A DNA stretch of 40,360 bases from Clostridiales bacterium (GCA_015055975.1 SVHF01000018.1:1-40360), one strand, 5' to 3'. Numbered from the stretch's first letter, positions 10,172 through 19,915 are shown. Numbers and translations: made by a program. Notes: a model not told the origin generated them from the sequence alone.

Positions 10172-10200
10172 AGCCTGGAACAAGTCCAGGCTGATTTTAT
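10172..10200 (+). terminator. Terminator between convergent DUF4250 gene and rplL
   Basis: AGCCTGGAACAAGTCCAGGCTGATTTTAT: 8 bp stem; A-rich on the other side (AAACAATAAAAT). Confidence 0.75.
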
Positions 10201-10225
10201 ATTTATCATTACGAAAATTAAAAGC

Positions 10226-10597
10226 TTAGATTAATTCAGCTGTAGCGCCAGCTTCTGTTAATTGCTTTAAGATATCTTCAGCTTCTGCCTTTGGAACAGC
10301 TTGCTTGATAACCTTTGGAGCTCCATCAACAAGAGCTTTAGCTTCACCAAGTCCAAGACCTGTAGCAGCCTTAACAACCTTGATAACTGGGATCTTGTTT
10401 GGACCAGCTTCCTTTAGGTTGATATCAAATTCTGTCTTTTCTTCTGCTGCTGGAGCTGCTGCACCACCAGCTGCTGGAGCTGCAACTGCCATAGCTGCTG
10501 CAGAAACACCAAATTCTGTTTCAATTGCCTTAACTAAATCGTTAAGTTCTAATACTGTCATACCTTTAATTTCTTCGATTAACTTTGCGATATCCAT
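10226..10597 (-). CDS. rplL: Ribosomal protein bL12 (L7/L12)
   Basis: 123 aa; N-terminal dimer domain, Ala-rich hinge, [19 protein letters not shown]. Confidence 0.98.
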   Translation of the reverse strand: MDIAKLIEEIKGMTVLELNDLVKAIETEFGVSAAAMAVAAPAAGGAAAPAAEEKTEFDINLKEAGPNKIPVIKVVKAATGLGLGEAKALVDGAPKVIKQAVPKAEAEDILKQLTEAGATAELI

Positions 10598-10637
10598 GAT
10601 TTATATCCTCCAATAATTTCTAATTTAATTTAAGCGA

Positions 10638-11126
10638 TTAAGCTTGTTTCTCTGCAACTTGTTGCAAAGCTCTTGCTAAGCCACTGATTGGGCTTTGTAG
10701 CATACCAAGTAATTGTGCGATAAGCACTTCTTTTGATGGGATTGATGCTAATGCATTAACTGTGTCAGCTGTGATATATGCTTTATCCATAAATCCAGAC
10801 TTAATCTTTAATGCTGATACTGTACCCATAGCGTCTTTAAATACTTTAGCAGCGGCTGTAATTTCACCATTTGCAAAAGCAACAGCTGTAGGTTCTTGTA
10901 AATCATTAGCGAAGCCTTCAATTCCTAATTCTTCTAAAGCTTTGTTTACAAGTCTGTTCTTTAGAACTTTGTAATCAACGTTTGCTTCTCTACATTTAGC
11001 ACGTAAAGCTACGTCGTCAACTACGTTAATGCCCTTGTAACCAATTAAGATAAATCCGTTAGAATGTTGAATCTTTTCTTTAATCTCACCGATTTGTTTA
11101 GCTCTTAATTCTCTAGCTTCTGACAT
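10638..11126 (-). CDS. rplJ: Ribosomal protein uL10
   Basis: 162 aa; R-AKQIGEIKEKI, YKVLKNRLVNKAL, PTAVAFA; upstream of rplL. Confidence 0.97.
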   Translation of the reverse strand: MSEARELRAKQIGEIKEKIQHSNGFILIGYKGINVVDDVALRAKCREANVDYKVLKNRLVNKALEELGIEGFANDLQEPTAVAFANGEITAAAKVFKDAMGTVSALKIKSGFMDKAYITADTVNALASIPSKEVLIAQLLGMLQSPISGLARALQQVAEKQA

Positions 11127-11150
11127 TTTTTACCTCCTATAATGATAAAT

Positions 11151-11255
11151 CCCTCTACGCCAAAGACATAGAGGGATAATAATAAACTATACTATTTTCC
11201 ACATCCTCCTCGGCAAGATTTACGCTTTTTCAAGCACTTGCTGTCTTTGGCAAGA
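11151..11255 (-). ncRNA. Ribosomal protein L10 leader
   Basis: Minus strand CTTGCCAAAGACAGCAAGTGCTTGAAAAAGCGTAAATCTTGCCGAGGAGG ... CCCTCTATGTCTTTGGCGTAGAGGG, upstream of rplJ; matches the L10 leader family layout, including the terminal CCTCTAnGxxxTTTGGCGTAGAGG-type hairpin. Confidence 0.85.
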
Positions 11256-11269
11256 TATATTGTGTAATT

Positions 11270-11299
11270 ATAATAATATAATATTTATATTAGTGTCAA
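11270..11299 (-). promoter_or_regulatory. Candidate rplJL promoter
   Basis: Minus strand TTGACA (11299-11294), 18 bp, TATTAT (11275-11270), just upstream of the L10 leader. Confidence 0.6.
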
Positions 11300-11325
11300 A
11301 TAAATTTAACTACTAATATTTAAGG

Positions 11326-12006
11326 CTATTTTGCAATAACCTTGATGCCAGGGCCCATTGTTGAAGAAATAGAAACGCTCTTAACATATTGTCCCTTAGC
11401 TGAAGCTGGCTTAGCCTTTAAGATAGCATCGTAAATTGCTTCATAGTTTTGAAGTAACTTGTCAGCTCCGAAAGACTTCTTACCAATCAATACGTGAATG
11501 ATATTTGTCTTATCTAATCTGTATTCTACTTTACCTGCTTTAATTTCGTTAACTGCTTTAGCAACGTCCATTGTAACTGTACCTGATTTTGGGTTTGGCA
11601 TTAAACCTTTAGGTCCAAGGATTCTAGCAATTCTACCAATTTGTCCCATCATATCTGGTGTAGCAACGCAAACGTCGAAATCTAACCAGTTTTGTTGGAT
11701 CTTAGCGATCATTTCTTCGCCGCCAACATAATCAGCACCAGCTGCTGTAGCTTCATCAGCCTTAGCACCCTTTGTGATTACTAAAACTTTCTTTGATTTA
11801 CCTGTACCGTTTGGTAATACAACAACGCCTCTAACTTGTTGATCAGCGTGACGAGAGTCAACACCTAGTTTAACATGTAGTTCAACTGATTCATCAAACT
11901 TAGCTGTAGCTGTTTCTACTAAAAGTTTTAATGCATCAGCTGGTTCGTAAGCCTTAGTAGTATCTACTAACTTAGCTGCTTCTAAATATCTCTTACCTTG
12001 TTTCAT
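11326..12006 (-). CDS. rplA: Ribosomal protein uL1
   Basis: 226 aa; [22 protein letters not shown]. Confidence 0.98.
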   Translation of the reverse strand: MKQGKRYLEAAKLVDTTKAYEPADALKLLVETATAKFDESVELHVKLGVDSRHADQQVRGVVVLPNGTGKSKKVLVITKGAKADEATAAGADYVGGEEMIAKIQQNWLDFDVCVATPDMMGQIGRIARILGPKGLMPNPKSGTVTMDVAKAVNEIKAGKVEYRLDKTNIIHVLIGKKSFGADKLLQNYEAIYDAILKAKPASAKGQYVKSVSISSTMGPGIKVIAK

Positions 12007-12019
12007 ATATACTACCTCC

Positions 12020-12445
12020 TTACTCTTCTACTAGTACGCCCATGCTACGAGCTGTACCTGCTACCATGCTCATTGCAGCTTCTAAAGAACCTGCTGTTAG
12101 ATCTGGCATCTTTGTCTTTGCGATTTCTTCTACTTGAGCTTTAGTTAAAGTTGCAACCTTGTTTGTGTTAGGTTTGCCGCTTCCCTTTTCGATTCCAGCA
12201 GCCTTTCTGATTAGAACTGGAACTGGTGGAGTCTTCAAGACGAATGTAAAGCTCTTATCTTCATAGATAGTCATTACTACTGGAATAATGAAACCATCTT
12301 GATTCTTTGTCTTTTCGTTGAATTCCTTTGTGAATGCAGGAATGTTGATACCATGAGGTCCAAGTGAAGAACCTACTGGTGGTCCTGGTGTTGCTTTTCC
12401 GGCAGGTAATTGTAATTTAACGACTGCCTTAACTTTCTTTGCCAT
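12020..12445 (-). CDS. rplK: Ribosomal protein uL11
   Basis: 141 aa; [35 protein letters not shown]. Confidence 0.98.
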   Translation of the reverse strand: MAKKVKAVVKLQLPAGKATPGPPVGSSLGPHGINIPAFTKEFNEKTKNQDGFIIPVVMTIYEDKSFTFVLKTPPVPVLIRKAAGIEKGSGKPNTNKVATLTKAQVEEIAKTKMPDLTAGSLEAAMSMVAGTARSMGVLVEE

Positions 12446-12469
12446 AGTTTAAATCCTCCTATGCAATAT

Positions 12470-12517
12470 GCGGTTCAAACGAAATGCAATGAAATAGATT
12501 TTGCACTTCTCCCGGTT
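12470..12517 (-). promoter_or_regulatory. Candidate rplKA (L11/L1) mRNA leader structure
   Basis: Minus strand ACCGGGAGAAGTGCAAAATCTATTTCATTGCATTTCGTTTGAACCGC: CGG/CCG closing a GGGAG...GAACC internal loop around a GTGCAA/TTGCAT stem. Confidence 0.45.
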
Positions 12518-12521
12518 TTAA

Positions 12522-13055
12522 CTAAACTTTTTCTACTTGTGCGAAATCAAGATCCATTGCTGTAGCACGGCCATAGATTTGAATGTTAACCTTAACCTTT
12601 TGCTCAGCTGGCTTAATTTCAATAACTTCACCTGTCCAATCTTTGAATGGACCAGCGATGATGTTAACTGTATCTCCAACTTCGATCTTTAGATCTTCTA
12701 CCTTAACTTCCTCAAGTTGTGTTCTCTTTACTTCTTCTGGAGCCATTGGTAGTGGAATATTATTAGAGTCTGTCAAGAAGTCTTGTACGCCTCTGCAGTT
12801 TCTAACCATGTACCAAACATCTTTTGTATAAATCATCTTGATGAAAAGATAATTTGGGAATCTGTTCTTTATAACTGTCTTCTTCTTTCCGTTTCTTTCT
12901 TCAACAACTTCTTCTCTTGGAACAACTACCTTGAAAATTAAATCTGCAAGGTCCTTGTTGTTAGCAACCATGTCGTTCAAGCTAGATTCAGCAATTTGTT
13001 CATAGCCGTATTGAGTTTTTAATACATACCATTGAGGTTCGTTCATGTCTAACAT
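12522..13055 (-). CDS. nusG: Transcription elongation/termination factor NusG
   Basis: QWYVLKTQYGYEQIAESSL, NRFPNYLFIKM, KOW domain VGDTVNIIAGPFKDWTGEV. Confidence 0.97.
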   Translation of the reverse strand: MLDMNEPQWYVLKTQYGYEQIAESSLNDMVANNKDLADLIFKVVVPREEVVEERNGKKKTVIKNRFPNYLFIKMIYTKDVWYMVRNCRGVQDFLTDSNNIPLPMAPEEVKRTQLEEVKVEDLKIEVGDTVNIIAGPFKDWTGEVIEIKPAEQKVKVNIQIYGRATAMDLDFAQVEKV

Positions 13056-13068
13056 ATACTGTACCTCC

Positions 13069-13383
13069 TTATGCTGATGCCTTTGTTAATAAAGATAGTA
13101 ACCATGAAGCTAAATAGTCAAAGCCCATAACGATTACCAAGAAAACTAGAACAACTACTAAAACTGTCAATAAAGAAGTAGCAGCAACCTTCCATGTAGG
13201 CCATGTTACTTTCTTTAATTCAGAGAACATTTCCTTAAACTTTGATCCAAGTTTAGAAAAGAAATTAGGCTTCTTGTTCTTATTATCTACTTTCTTTGAT
13301 TTAGAATCATCGTTAGTTGCAGCTAAATTTTCATTTAGTGGTGCGTTAACTTCTAATTCATTACTTAATTTATTTTTTGCCAT
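13069..13383 (-). CDS. secE: Preprotein translocase subunit SecE
   Basis: C-terminal ELKKVTWPTWKVAATSLLTVLVVVLVFLVIVMGFDYLASWLL; between nusG and rpmG. Confidence 0.95.
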   Translation of the reverse strand: MAKNKLSNELEVNAPLNENLAATNDDSKSKKVDNKNKKPNFFSKLGSKFKEMFSELKKVTWPTWKVAATSLLTVLVVVLVFLVIVMGFDYLASWLLSLLTKASA

Positions 13384-13401
13384 AAATTACCTCTACAAAA
13401 A

Positions 13402-13563
13402 CTATTTAGATTCCTTGTGAACCGTAGTCTTCTTACAGAATTTGCAATACTTCTTTAATTCCATTCTATCTGGATTGTTTTTCTTGTTCTTAAATGTATC
13501 GTAATTACGTTGTTTACATTCTGTACAAACTAGAGTAATTTTTACTGTATTTTCTTTTGCCAT
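13402..13563 (-). CDS. rpmG: Ribosomal protein bL33 (53 aa; absent from ORF track)
   Basis: [53 protein letters not shown]; two CxxC pairs; TAG stop; GGAGG RBS. Confidence 0.96.
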   Translation of the reverse strand: MAKENTVKITLVCTECKQRNYDTFKNKKNNPDRMELKKYCKFCKKTTVHKESK

Positions 13564-13577
13564 TTTGGTATTCCTCC

Positions 13578-13603
13578 AAAAAAATTACACCCTCTTGAGT
13601 GCT
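13578..13603 (-). promoter_or_regulatory. Terminator-like hairpin at the extreme 5' end of the rpmG-secE-nusG transcript
   Basis: Minus strand GCACTCAAGAGGGTGTAATTTTTTT: 5 bp stem, AAGA loop, T7, located between promoter and RBS. Confidence 0.45.
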
Positions 13604-13608
13604 ATGAT

Positions 13609-13637
13609 ATTTTAACATACGAAATATATACTGTCAA
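13609..13637 (-). promoter_or_regulatory. rpmG-secE-nusG(-rplKA) promoter
   Basis: Minus strand TTGACA (13637-13632), 17 bp, TAAAAT (13614-13609). Confidence 0.75.
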
Positions 13638-13671
13638 ACTAAATTATATAATTAAATATAAATAATATTTT

Positions 13672-13706
13672 AATAAAAAATTGGGCACGGATTTGCCCGT
13701 ACCCAA
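13672..13706 (-). terminator. Terminator after the 84-aa orphan protein gene
   Basis: Minus strand TTGGGTACGGGCAAATCCGTGCCCAATTTTTTA. Confidence 0.85.
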
Positions 13707-13723
13707 CTTGTTAGCTTATTGAA

Positions 13724-13978
13724 TTAAGCTTTCTTGAAAGCAGCGATTGCGCTCTTTGATGTTGTGAAGCTCTCTTTTGAATATTTAGAATCCTTACCAC
13801 CGTTTGTGTATAGAACTTCTGTTCCATCGTTTGTAACATATAATGATTCTTCGTATCCAGCTGGGTCACCAAAGTAACCGTATGTTCTCTTTTCAACTAA
13901 TCTTAAATTAGCTAATTCGAATTTTTCTACTTTCTTTGCTGCAGGCTTAGCTGCTGTTGTTTTCTTTGCTGTTGCCAT
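13724..13978 (-). CDS. Small protein of unknown function with Lys/Ala-rich N-terminal tail (84 aa)
   Basis: MATAKKTTAAKPAAKKVEKFELANLRLVEKRTYGYFGDPAGYEESLYVTNDGTEVLYTNGGKDSKYSKESFTTSKSAIAAFKKA; strong RBS, own terminator and likely promoter. Confidence 0.8.
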   Translation of the reverse strand: MATAKKTTAAKPAAKKVEKFELANLRLVEKRTYGYFGDPAGYEESLYVTNDGTEVLYTNGGKDSKYSKESFTTSKSAIAAFKKA

Positions 13979-14060
13979 AAGAAATAACCTCCTATTAAAT
14001 TTGTCGCCTATACTATACTATCATTTTGAAAAAATTCAAAATGTTTTACATAAAATTTGC

Positions 14061-14099
14061 AAAAAAATAAAGGAGGCTTGCTGATATGATACCTCCTTC
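14061..14099 (-). terminator. Terminator after the 83-aa membrane protein gene
   Basis: Minus strand GAAGGAGGTATCATATCAGCAAGCCTCCTTTATTTTTTT. Confidence 0.8.
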
Positions 14100-14117
14100 A
14101 TTATTGTTTTGTCGATT

Positions 14118-14369
14118 TTAGTTTGCTGGTGTTTCAGCTGGTTTATCTTGAACCTTATTCTCTTCTGCCTTTTTATCTTTCTTTGATGATATGATTTGGT
14201 ATACTGTGACACCACATATAGCAACTTGCAACACTATCATCACTATTAGCAACCACATAGGCAATGCAAGTGCTGGATTAGCAAACGCTAATGCATATGC
14301 AACAATTAATAAAATAAATGATGCTGAAAACACTATTAATAACACAGATAGTCTAGATAGTTTATTCAT
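14118..14369 (-). CDS. Small two-TM membrane protein of unknown function (83 aa)
   Basis: Two hydrophobic stretches and a charged C-terminal tail; RBS AGAGGTG; upstream TTTACA-18-TATAAT. Confidence 0.75.
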   Translation of the reverse strand: MNKLSRLSVLLIVFSASFILLIVAYALAFANPALALPMWLLIVMIVLQVAICGVTVYQIISSKKDKKAEENKVQDKPAETPAN

Positions 14370-14440
14370 AATTCACCTCTCAACCTTTCTAAAGATATTA
14401 TAACCCTTCTAGTCTAAATATGTAAATATCTCAAACGCCA

Positions 14441-14461
14441 AAGGAGGCATAGCCTCCTTAA
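14441..14461. terminator. Hairpin downstream of SDR gene, weak terminator
   Basis: AAAGGAGGCATAGCCTCCTT; perfect stem but poor T-run. Confidence 0.4.
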
Positions 14462-14463
14462 TT

Positions 14464-15420
14464 TTATACGTTTGTTAAATCGTCATTTTTAAATGTGCCT
14501 TCACTAACATCATCTATTGAATGTTTAATTAAGGCTTTTCTTTCCTTCTTTGCTGCTTTCAATTCTGCTTTTCTATCAATTTGTTCTTGATAAATTGGCT
14601 TGAATGAACCAACAAATCCAGATGCAGATTTCATCATACTTCCACTCATCTTTGGAGTGATTCTTGGCATAACTCTCATACCTAGAGACATAAGCTTTGC
14701 TAAGAAATCTGTGAAGAATCTAATCTTGCCTTTACCAAGTGCTTTTACAATTCTTCTTCCGGCTGTTTTAGCTGTAATTCCTACTGATTCAACCATTGAG
14801 TCAGCCTTGTTCTCTTTTTCGCCTTCACGAGCCTTATAAATATCTGTCTTTACTGGCCCTGGCATTACGCAAGTAACTTTAATATTAAATCCTTTTAGCT
14901 CTTGAGCTAAACATGTTGTTAATCCCCATACTCCAGCCTTTGTTGCTGAATAGATAGATTGTCCACCAAATGGCAATATTGATGATGCTGAAGCAACGTT
15001 ACAAATAGCACCAAATTTGCTCTTTTTGATTGTTGGGATGAAAGCTTTGCATCCATATACAACACTCAATAGATTTGTATTAACAATCTTCATAATTTGA
15101 TCATCTGTCATATCGTTGAATTGTCCGAATGGTTGAATCATACCAGCATTATTGATAAGAATATCTGTCATGAATCCCATATCCTCTAATTCTTTTGCAA
15201 AATTATGCCATTCTTCTTGTGATGAAATATTAAATCTTCTATATGAAAACTTGTCGCCAAGTTCAGCTTTAAGTTCATCTAATTTTTGTTTATTTCTTGC
15301 AACGCCCATAACGTTACAACCATATTTTTTAACCAATATTAAAAGTACTTCTTTACCCATTCCAGTTGAGCATCCAGTAAGTACAACATTTCTTCCGTAT
15401 AACCAATCTAGTTTTCCCAT
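14464..15420 (-). CDS. Short-chain dehydrogenase/reductase family oxidoreductase
   Basis: TGCSTGMGKEVL cofactor motif, NNAG, YSATKAG catalytic YxxxK. Start moved to MGKLDWLY, preceded by GGAGG. Confidence 0.9.
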   Translation of the reverse strand: MGKLDWLYGRNVVLTGCSTGMGKEVLLILVKKYGCNVMGVARNKQKLDELKAELGDKFSYRRFNISSQEEWHNFAKELEDMGFMTDILINNAGMIQPFGQFNDMTDDQIMKIVNTNLLSVVYGCKAFIPTIKKSKFGAICNVASASSILPFGGQSIYSATKAGVWGLTTCLAQELKGFNIKVTCVMPGPVKTDIYKAREGEKENKADSMVESVGITAKTAGRRIVKALGKGKIRFFTDFLAKLMSLGMRVMPRITPKMSGSMMKSASGFVGSFKPIYQEQIDRKAELKAAKKERKALIKHSIDDVSEGTFKNDDLTNV

Positions 15421-15436
15421 AGGTTCCCTCCAAGTC

Positions 15437-15468
15437 ATTAATGTAATTTACTCTAATTTTACATTAAT
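15437..15468. promoter_or_regulatory. Operator-like inverted repeat overlapping the SDR promoter
   Basis: ATTAATGTAA-N12-TTACATTAAT, perfect 10 bp arms; overlaps candidate minus-strand TTAACC-17-TAAAAT. Confidence 0.5.
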
Positions 15469-15502
15469 ATAATTTTAAGGTTAATTGACTAGAAAGTCAA
15501 TT

Positions 15503-15536
15503 AAAAAATATGGTGACCAATTTCTTGATCACCATT
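15503..15536 (-). terminator. tuf terminator
   Basis: Minus strand AATGGTGATCAAGAAATTGGTCACCATATTTTTT. Confidence 0.8.
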
Positions 15537-15563
15537 ATTTTACTTCGTAAGTTAAACGGTTAA

Positions 15564-16766
15564 TTAGCCTTCGATCTTAGATACAACACCTGAACCAACT
15601 GTTCTTCCGCCTTCACGAATAGCGAATCTTAATCCTTCTTCGATAGCGATTGGTGTGATTAATTCGATTTCCATAGCTACGTTATCACCTGGCATAACCA
15701 TTTCAACGCCTGCTGGAAGCTTGATTGAACCTGTAACGTCTGTTGTTCTGAAGTAGAATTGTGGTCTGTAACCATTGAAGAATGGAGTATGACGGCCACC
15801 TTCTTCTTTCTTTAGTACGTATACTTGAGAAGAGAACTTTGTATGTGGGTTGATTGTACCTGGCTTAGCAAGAACTTGTCCTCTTTCGATACCAGATCTA
15901 TCGATACCTCTTAGAAGAGCACCGATATTATCACCAGCATAAGCTTCGTCTAATAACTTTCTGAACATTTCAAGACCTGTGATAGTTGTTTCAACTGTAG
16001 GCTTAATACCAACGATTTCAACCTTATCTTGAACCTTAACGCATCCTCTTTCTACTCTACCTGTAGCAACTGTACCACGACCTGTGATTGTGAATACGTC
16101 TTCTACTGGCATTAAGAATGGCTTATCTGTATCTCTTTGTGGAGCTGGGATGTATGTATCAACAGCATCTAGTAATTCTTGGATGCAAGCACAAGCTGGA
16201 TCGTCAATTCTTCCTTCTGTAGCAGCATTTAGAGCTAGTAAAGCTGAACCCTTGATGATAGGTGTTTCATCACCTGGGAATCCGTACTCTGTTAATAGAT
16301 CTCTGATATCCATTTCAACTAAGTCTAGTAATTCTGGATCGTCAACTTGATCTGTCTTGTTCATGAATACAACGATATATGGAACGCCTACTTGTCTTGC
16401 AAGTAAGATGTGTTCTCTTGTTTGTGGCATTGGACCATCTGTAGCAGCTACAACTAGGATAGCGCCATCCATTTGGGCAGCACCAGTAATCATGTTCTTA
16501 ACGTAGTCAGCGTGTCCTGGGCAGTCAACGTGTGCATAGTGACGTGTTGCTGTTTGGTACTCAACGTGAGCTGTGTTAATTGTGATTCCTCTTGCCTTTT
16601 CTTCTGGAGCCTTATCGATTTGATCATATTTCATACCTTCAGCGAAGCCCTTAGCAGCAGAATACATTGTAATAGCGGCTGTAAGTGTTGTCTTACCATG
16701 GTCAACGTGACCAATTGTACCGATATTTACGTGTGGTTTACTTCTTTCAAATTTAGCCTTAGCCAT
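15564..16766 (-). CDS. tuf: Elongation factor Tu
   Basis: 400 aa; [44 protein letters not shown]. Confidence 0.99.
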   Translation of the reverse strand: MAKAKFERSKPHVNIGTIGHVDHGKTTLTAAITMYSAAKGFAEGMKYDQIDKAPEEKARGITINTAHVEYQTATRHYAHVDCPGHADYVKNMITGAAQMDGAILVVAATDGPMPQTREHILLARQVGVPYIVVFMNKTDQVDDPELLDLVEMDIRDLLTEYGFPGDETPIIKGSALLALNAATEGRIDDPACACIQELLDAVDTYIPAPQRDTDKPFLMPVEDVFTITGRGTVATGRVERGCVKVQDKVEIVGIKPTVETTITGLEMFRKLLDEAYAGDNIGALLRGIDRSGIERGQVLAKPGTINPHTKFSSQVYVLKKEEGGRHTPFFNGYRPQFYFRTTDVTGSIKLPAGVEMVMPGDNVAMEIELITPIAIEEGLRFAIREGGRTVGSGVVSKIEG

Positions 16767-16831
16767 TTTAAATATCCTCCTAATAATTGTGATAATTATT
16801 TTTTACTTTTTATAAAGTTTTCACTTTTTTA

Positions 16832-16860
16832 ATTTTATTATTTTTATAATAATTTGTCAA
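16832..16860 (-). promoter_or_regulatory. Internal tuf promoter in the fusA-tuf gap
   Basis: Minus strand TTGACA (16860-16855), 17 bp, TAAAAT (16837-16832). Confidence 0.7.
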
Positions 16861-16899
16861 TATAGGAAATGGGCGCGTGCCCAAATCCTATACTAATTG

Positions 16900-18996
16900 C
16901 TAGTTTTTCTTTGCAGCAGCTCTTTCGCCGATAATCTTTTCAGCTACGCTCTTTGGAACTTCAGCATAGTGTGAGAATTGCATTGAGAAGTTACCACGAC
17001 CTTGTGTAGAACCACGAAGTTCTGTAGCATATCCGAACATTTCTCCTAGTGGTACATCAGCGTCAACAACTTGAATACCATTTCTGTCTTCTGTTGTCTT
17101 GATGTTTCCTCTTCTTCCTGAAATTGTTCCAAGAACTGTTCCAAGGTATTCATCTGGAGCTACAACTTCTACTGACATGATAGGCTCAAGTAAAACTGGG
17201 TTAGCTCTTGAAGCACCATCTTTGAATGCCATAGAACCTGCGATTTGGAAGGCCATTTCTGAAGAGTCTACTTCGTGGTAGCTACCATCAACTAAGTCGA
17301 TGTTGAAATCTACCATTTCATATCCTGCTAAGATACCGCCTTGAGCAGCGTCTCTAATACCCTTTTCAACAGCTGGGATGAATTCCTTTGGAATTGAACC
17401 ACCAACAGTTTTATCAACGAATGTAATGCCCTTTCCTGGTTCGTTTGGTGATAGAACAACTTTACAATGTCCGTATTGACCTTTACCACCAGATTGTCTC
17501 TTGAATAGACCTTCTGCATTAACTGTTTGCTTGATTGTTTCACGGTAAGCAACTTGTGGGTTACCAACATCTGCTTCAACCTTGAATTCTCTCTTTAATC
17601 TATCAACGATGATATCCAAGTGTAATTCACCCATACCAGCGATGATTGTTTGACCTGTTTCTTGATCTGTGTATGTCTTGAATGTTGGGTCTTCTTCAGC
17701 TAACTTTTGTAGAGCTAAGCCCATCTTTTCTTGACCAGCCTTTGTCTTTGGCTCGATAGCGATTTGGATAACTGGTTCTGGGAATTCCATACTTTCTAGA
17801 ACGATTGGATGGTCTTCATCACACAATGTGTCACCTGTTGTTGTATCCTTTAATCCTACGATAGCTACGATGTCGCCTGCATGTGCTTCATCAATTTCTG
17901 TACGGCTGTTAGCGTGCATTCTAACTAGACGACCAATTCTTTCTCTCTTGTCCTTTGTAGAGTTATATACGTATGAACCCTTTTGAAGAACACCAGAATA
18001 TACTCTGTAGTATGCTAACTTACCAACGAATGGGTCAGCAGCAATCTTGAATGCTAAACCAGCTAGTGGTTCATTATCATCTGAATGTCTAACTTCTGTT
18101 AATTCCTTGCTTCCTGGAAGTGAACCTTCAACTGGTGGAAGATCAAGTGGAGATGGTAGATAATCAACTACAGCATCTAGTAATAATTGAACACCCTTGT
18201 TTCCTAAAGATGTACCACAGAAACATGGAGTCATCTTCATGCCGATTGTAGCCTTTCTTACAACTGGCTTAATCATTTCAGGTGTAATGTCATCATATTG
18301 TTCATCTAAGAATAACATCATGATGTCATCATCTAAGTTAGCAACAGCTTCTAGCATTCTCATTCTGTATTCCTTAGCACCTTCTAAGTACTTTTCTGGA
18401 ATAGGTCCTCTAACGATGTTAACACCGTTGTTACCTTCAAAATGAACTGCTTCCATTGTTAATAAATCGATAACACCTTCGAATTCCTTAGCACTACCCA
18501 TTGGGTATTGCATTGGAACTGCGTTTGCATTTAATCTCTTGTTCATCATGCCCATTGCTCTTTCGAAACTAGCATCATCTTTGTCCATCTTGTTAACAAA
18601 GGCAATTCTTGGAACATGGTATTTTGTAGCTTGGTGCCATACTGTTTCAGATTGTGGTTCAACACCACCTCTAGCACAGAACAAAGCAACAGCACCATCT
18701 AGAATACGTAAACTTCTTTCAACTTCTACTGTGAAGTCAACGTGTCCTGGGGTATCGATAATATTGATAACGTTACCTTTCCAGTGTGTTGTTGTTGCGG
18801 CAGAACAAATTGTAATACCTCTTTCTTGTTCTTGTTCCATCCAGTCCATAGTAGCAGCACCATCATGAACTTCACCTATCTTATGGTTGATACCTGTATA
18901 GAATAGGATTCTTTCTGTTGTTGTTGTTTTACCAGCATCGATGTGAGCCATGATACCGATATTTCTTGTATGGTCTAATGAATATTCTCTAGGCAT
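16900..18996 (-). CDS. fusA: Elongation factor G
   Basis: 698 aa; [54 protein letters not shown]. Confidence 0.99.
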   Translation of the reverse strand: MPREYSLDHTRNIGIMAHIDAGKTTTTERILFYTGINHKIGEVHDGAATMDWMEQEQERGITICSAATTTHWKGNVINIIDTPGHVDFTVEVERSLRILDGAVALFCARGGVEPQSETVWHQATKYHVPRIAFVNKMDKDDASFERAMGMMNKRLNANAVPMQYPMGSAKEFEGVIDLLTMEAVHFEGNNGVNIVRGPIPEKYLEGAKEYRMRMLEAVANLDDDIMMLFLDEQYDDITPEMIKPVVRKATIGMKMTPCFCGTSLGNKGVQLLLDAVVDYLPSPLDLPPVEGSLPGSKELTEVRHSDDNEPLAGLAFKIAADPFVGKLAYYRVYSGVLQKGSYVYNSTKDKRERIGRLVRMHANSRTEIDEAHAGDIVAIVGLKDTTTGDTLCDEDHPIVLESMEFPEPVIQIAIEPKTKAGQEKMGLALQKLAEEDPTFKTYTDQETGQTIIAGMGELHLDIIVDRLKREFKVEADVGNPQVAYRETIKQTVNAEGLFKRQSGGKGQYGHCKVVLSPNEPGKGITFVDKTVGGSIPKEFIPAVEKGIRDAAQGGILAGYEMVDFNIDLVDGSYHEVDSSEMAFQIAGSMAFKDGASRANPVLLEPIMSVEVVAPDEYLGTVLGTISGRRGNIKTTEDRNGIQVVDADVPLGEMFGYATELRGSTQGRGNFSMQFSHYAEVPKSVAEKIIGERAAAKKN

Positions 18997-19028
18997 ATAT
19001 TTTTTCTCCTAAATAATTTGTCGCTATA

Positions 19029-19499
19029 TTAATAACGATAGTGTGCGTAAGCCTTATTAGCTTCAGCCATTCTTTGCATTTCTTCTTTCTTCTTAACTGC
19101 ATTACCTGTGTTATTGAATGCGTCAATAAGTTCAGCAGCAACTCTTTCCATCATAGTCTTTTCGCCTCTCTTTCTTGCTGAAGCTACTAACCATCTGATA
19201 GCTAAAGTTTGACGTCTAGCTGGTCTGATTTCACAAGGTACTTGGTATGTAGCACCACCTACTCTTCTAGCCTTAACTTCTACTTCTGGTGTAGCATTTG
19301 CTAAAGCCTTTGTGAAAACGTCAACTGCGTCTTGTCCTAACTTATTGTTAACTATATCGAAAGCTCCATAAACGATTTCTTGAGCAGTTCCTTTCTTACC
19401 ATCATACATAACTTGGTTGATGAACTTAGCAATAACCTTGCTTCCGTAAGTAGGATCTGGTAGAACGTCTCTAACTGGAACGCTATTTCTTCTTGGCAT
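19029..19499 (-). CDS. rpsG: Ribosomal protein uS7
   Basis: 156 aa; [36 protein letters not shown]. Confidence 0.98.
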   Translation of the reverse strand: MPRRNSVPVRDVLPDPTYGSKVIAKFINQVMYDGKKGTAQEIVYGAFDIVNNKLGQDAVDVFTKALANATPEVEVKARRVGGATYQVPCEIRPARRQTLAIRWLVASARKRGEKTMMERVAAELIDAFNNTGNAVKKKEEMQRMAEANKAYAHYRY

Positions 19500-19543
19500 A
19501 TTTATTACCTCCTTAATTAGATTGTTGTGTTGCGTGCATCCGA

Positions 19544-19915
19544 CTATTTAGGTCTCTTTGCGCCGTATTTAGATCTGGCTTGCTTTCTCTTAGCAACGCC
19601 TGCACAGTCAAGTGTTCCACGAATAATGTGGTATCTAACACCTGGCAAATCTCTTACTCTTCCGCCTCTGATAAGAACTACGCTGTGTTCTTGTAAGTTA
19701 TGGCCTTCACCTGGAATGTAAATTGTACCTTCCATACCATTAACTAGACGAACTCTTGCAATTTTTCTCATAGCAGAATTTGGCTTCTTTGGTGATGTTG
19801 TAGTAACAGATAGACAAACGCCTCTCTTTTGAGGATTTTGCTTCATGATAGGTGTTGTGCTCTTTGCTACTTGCTTTTCTCTACCAGCCTTAAGTAACTG
19901 ATTGATTGTTGGCAT
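19544..19915 (-). CDS. rpsL: Ribosomal protein uS12
   Basis: 123 aa; [57 protein letters not shown]. Confidence 0.99.
   Translation of the reverse strand: MPTINQLLKAGREKQVAKSTTPIMKQNPQKRGVCLSVTTTSPKKPNSAMRKIARVRLVNGMEGTIYIPGEGHNLQEHSVVLIRGGRVRDLPGVRYHIIRGTLDCAGVAKRKQARSKYGAKRPK

Noticed and set aside
10305-10616. 103-aa plus-strand ORF opposite rplL
   Set aside because: Antisense to a strongly supported ribosomal gene, no RBS; mirrors Ala-rich codon structure.
14036-14224. 62-aa minus ORF overlapping the 83-aa membrane protein gene
   Set aside because: Runs out of frame through the coding end and terminator of 14118-14369.
15564-16766. Possible kirromycin-resistance residue in EF-Tu ([10 protein letters not shown])
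   Set aside because: On recounting, the E. coli A375 equivalent is the Ala in RFAIREGG, which is wild type here; the Ser is elsewhere.
16900-18996. Possible fusidic-acid-resistance substitutions in EF-G
   Set aside because: F88/V90 (HVDFTVEV) and H457 (GMGELHLDI) equivalents are wild type; only a conservative change near 461.
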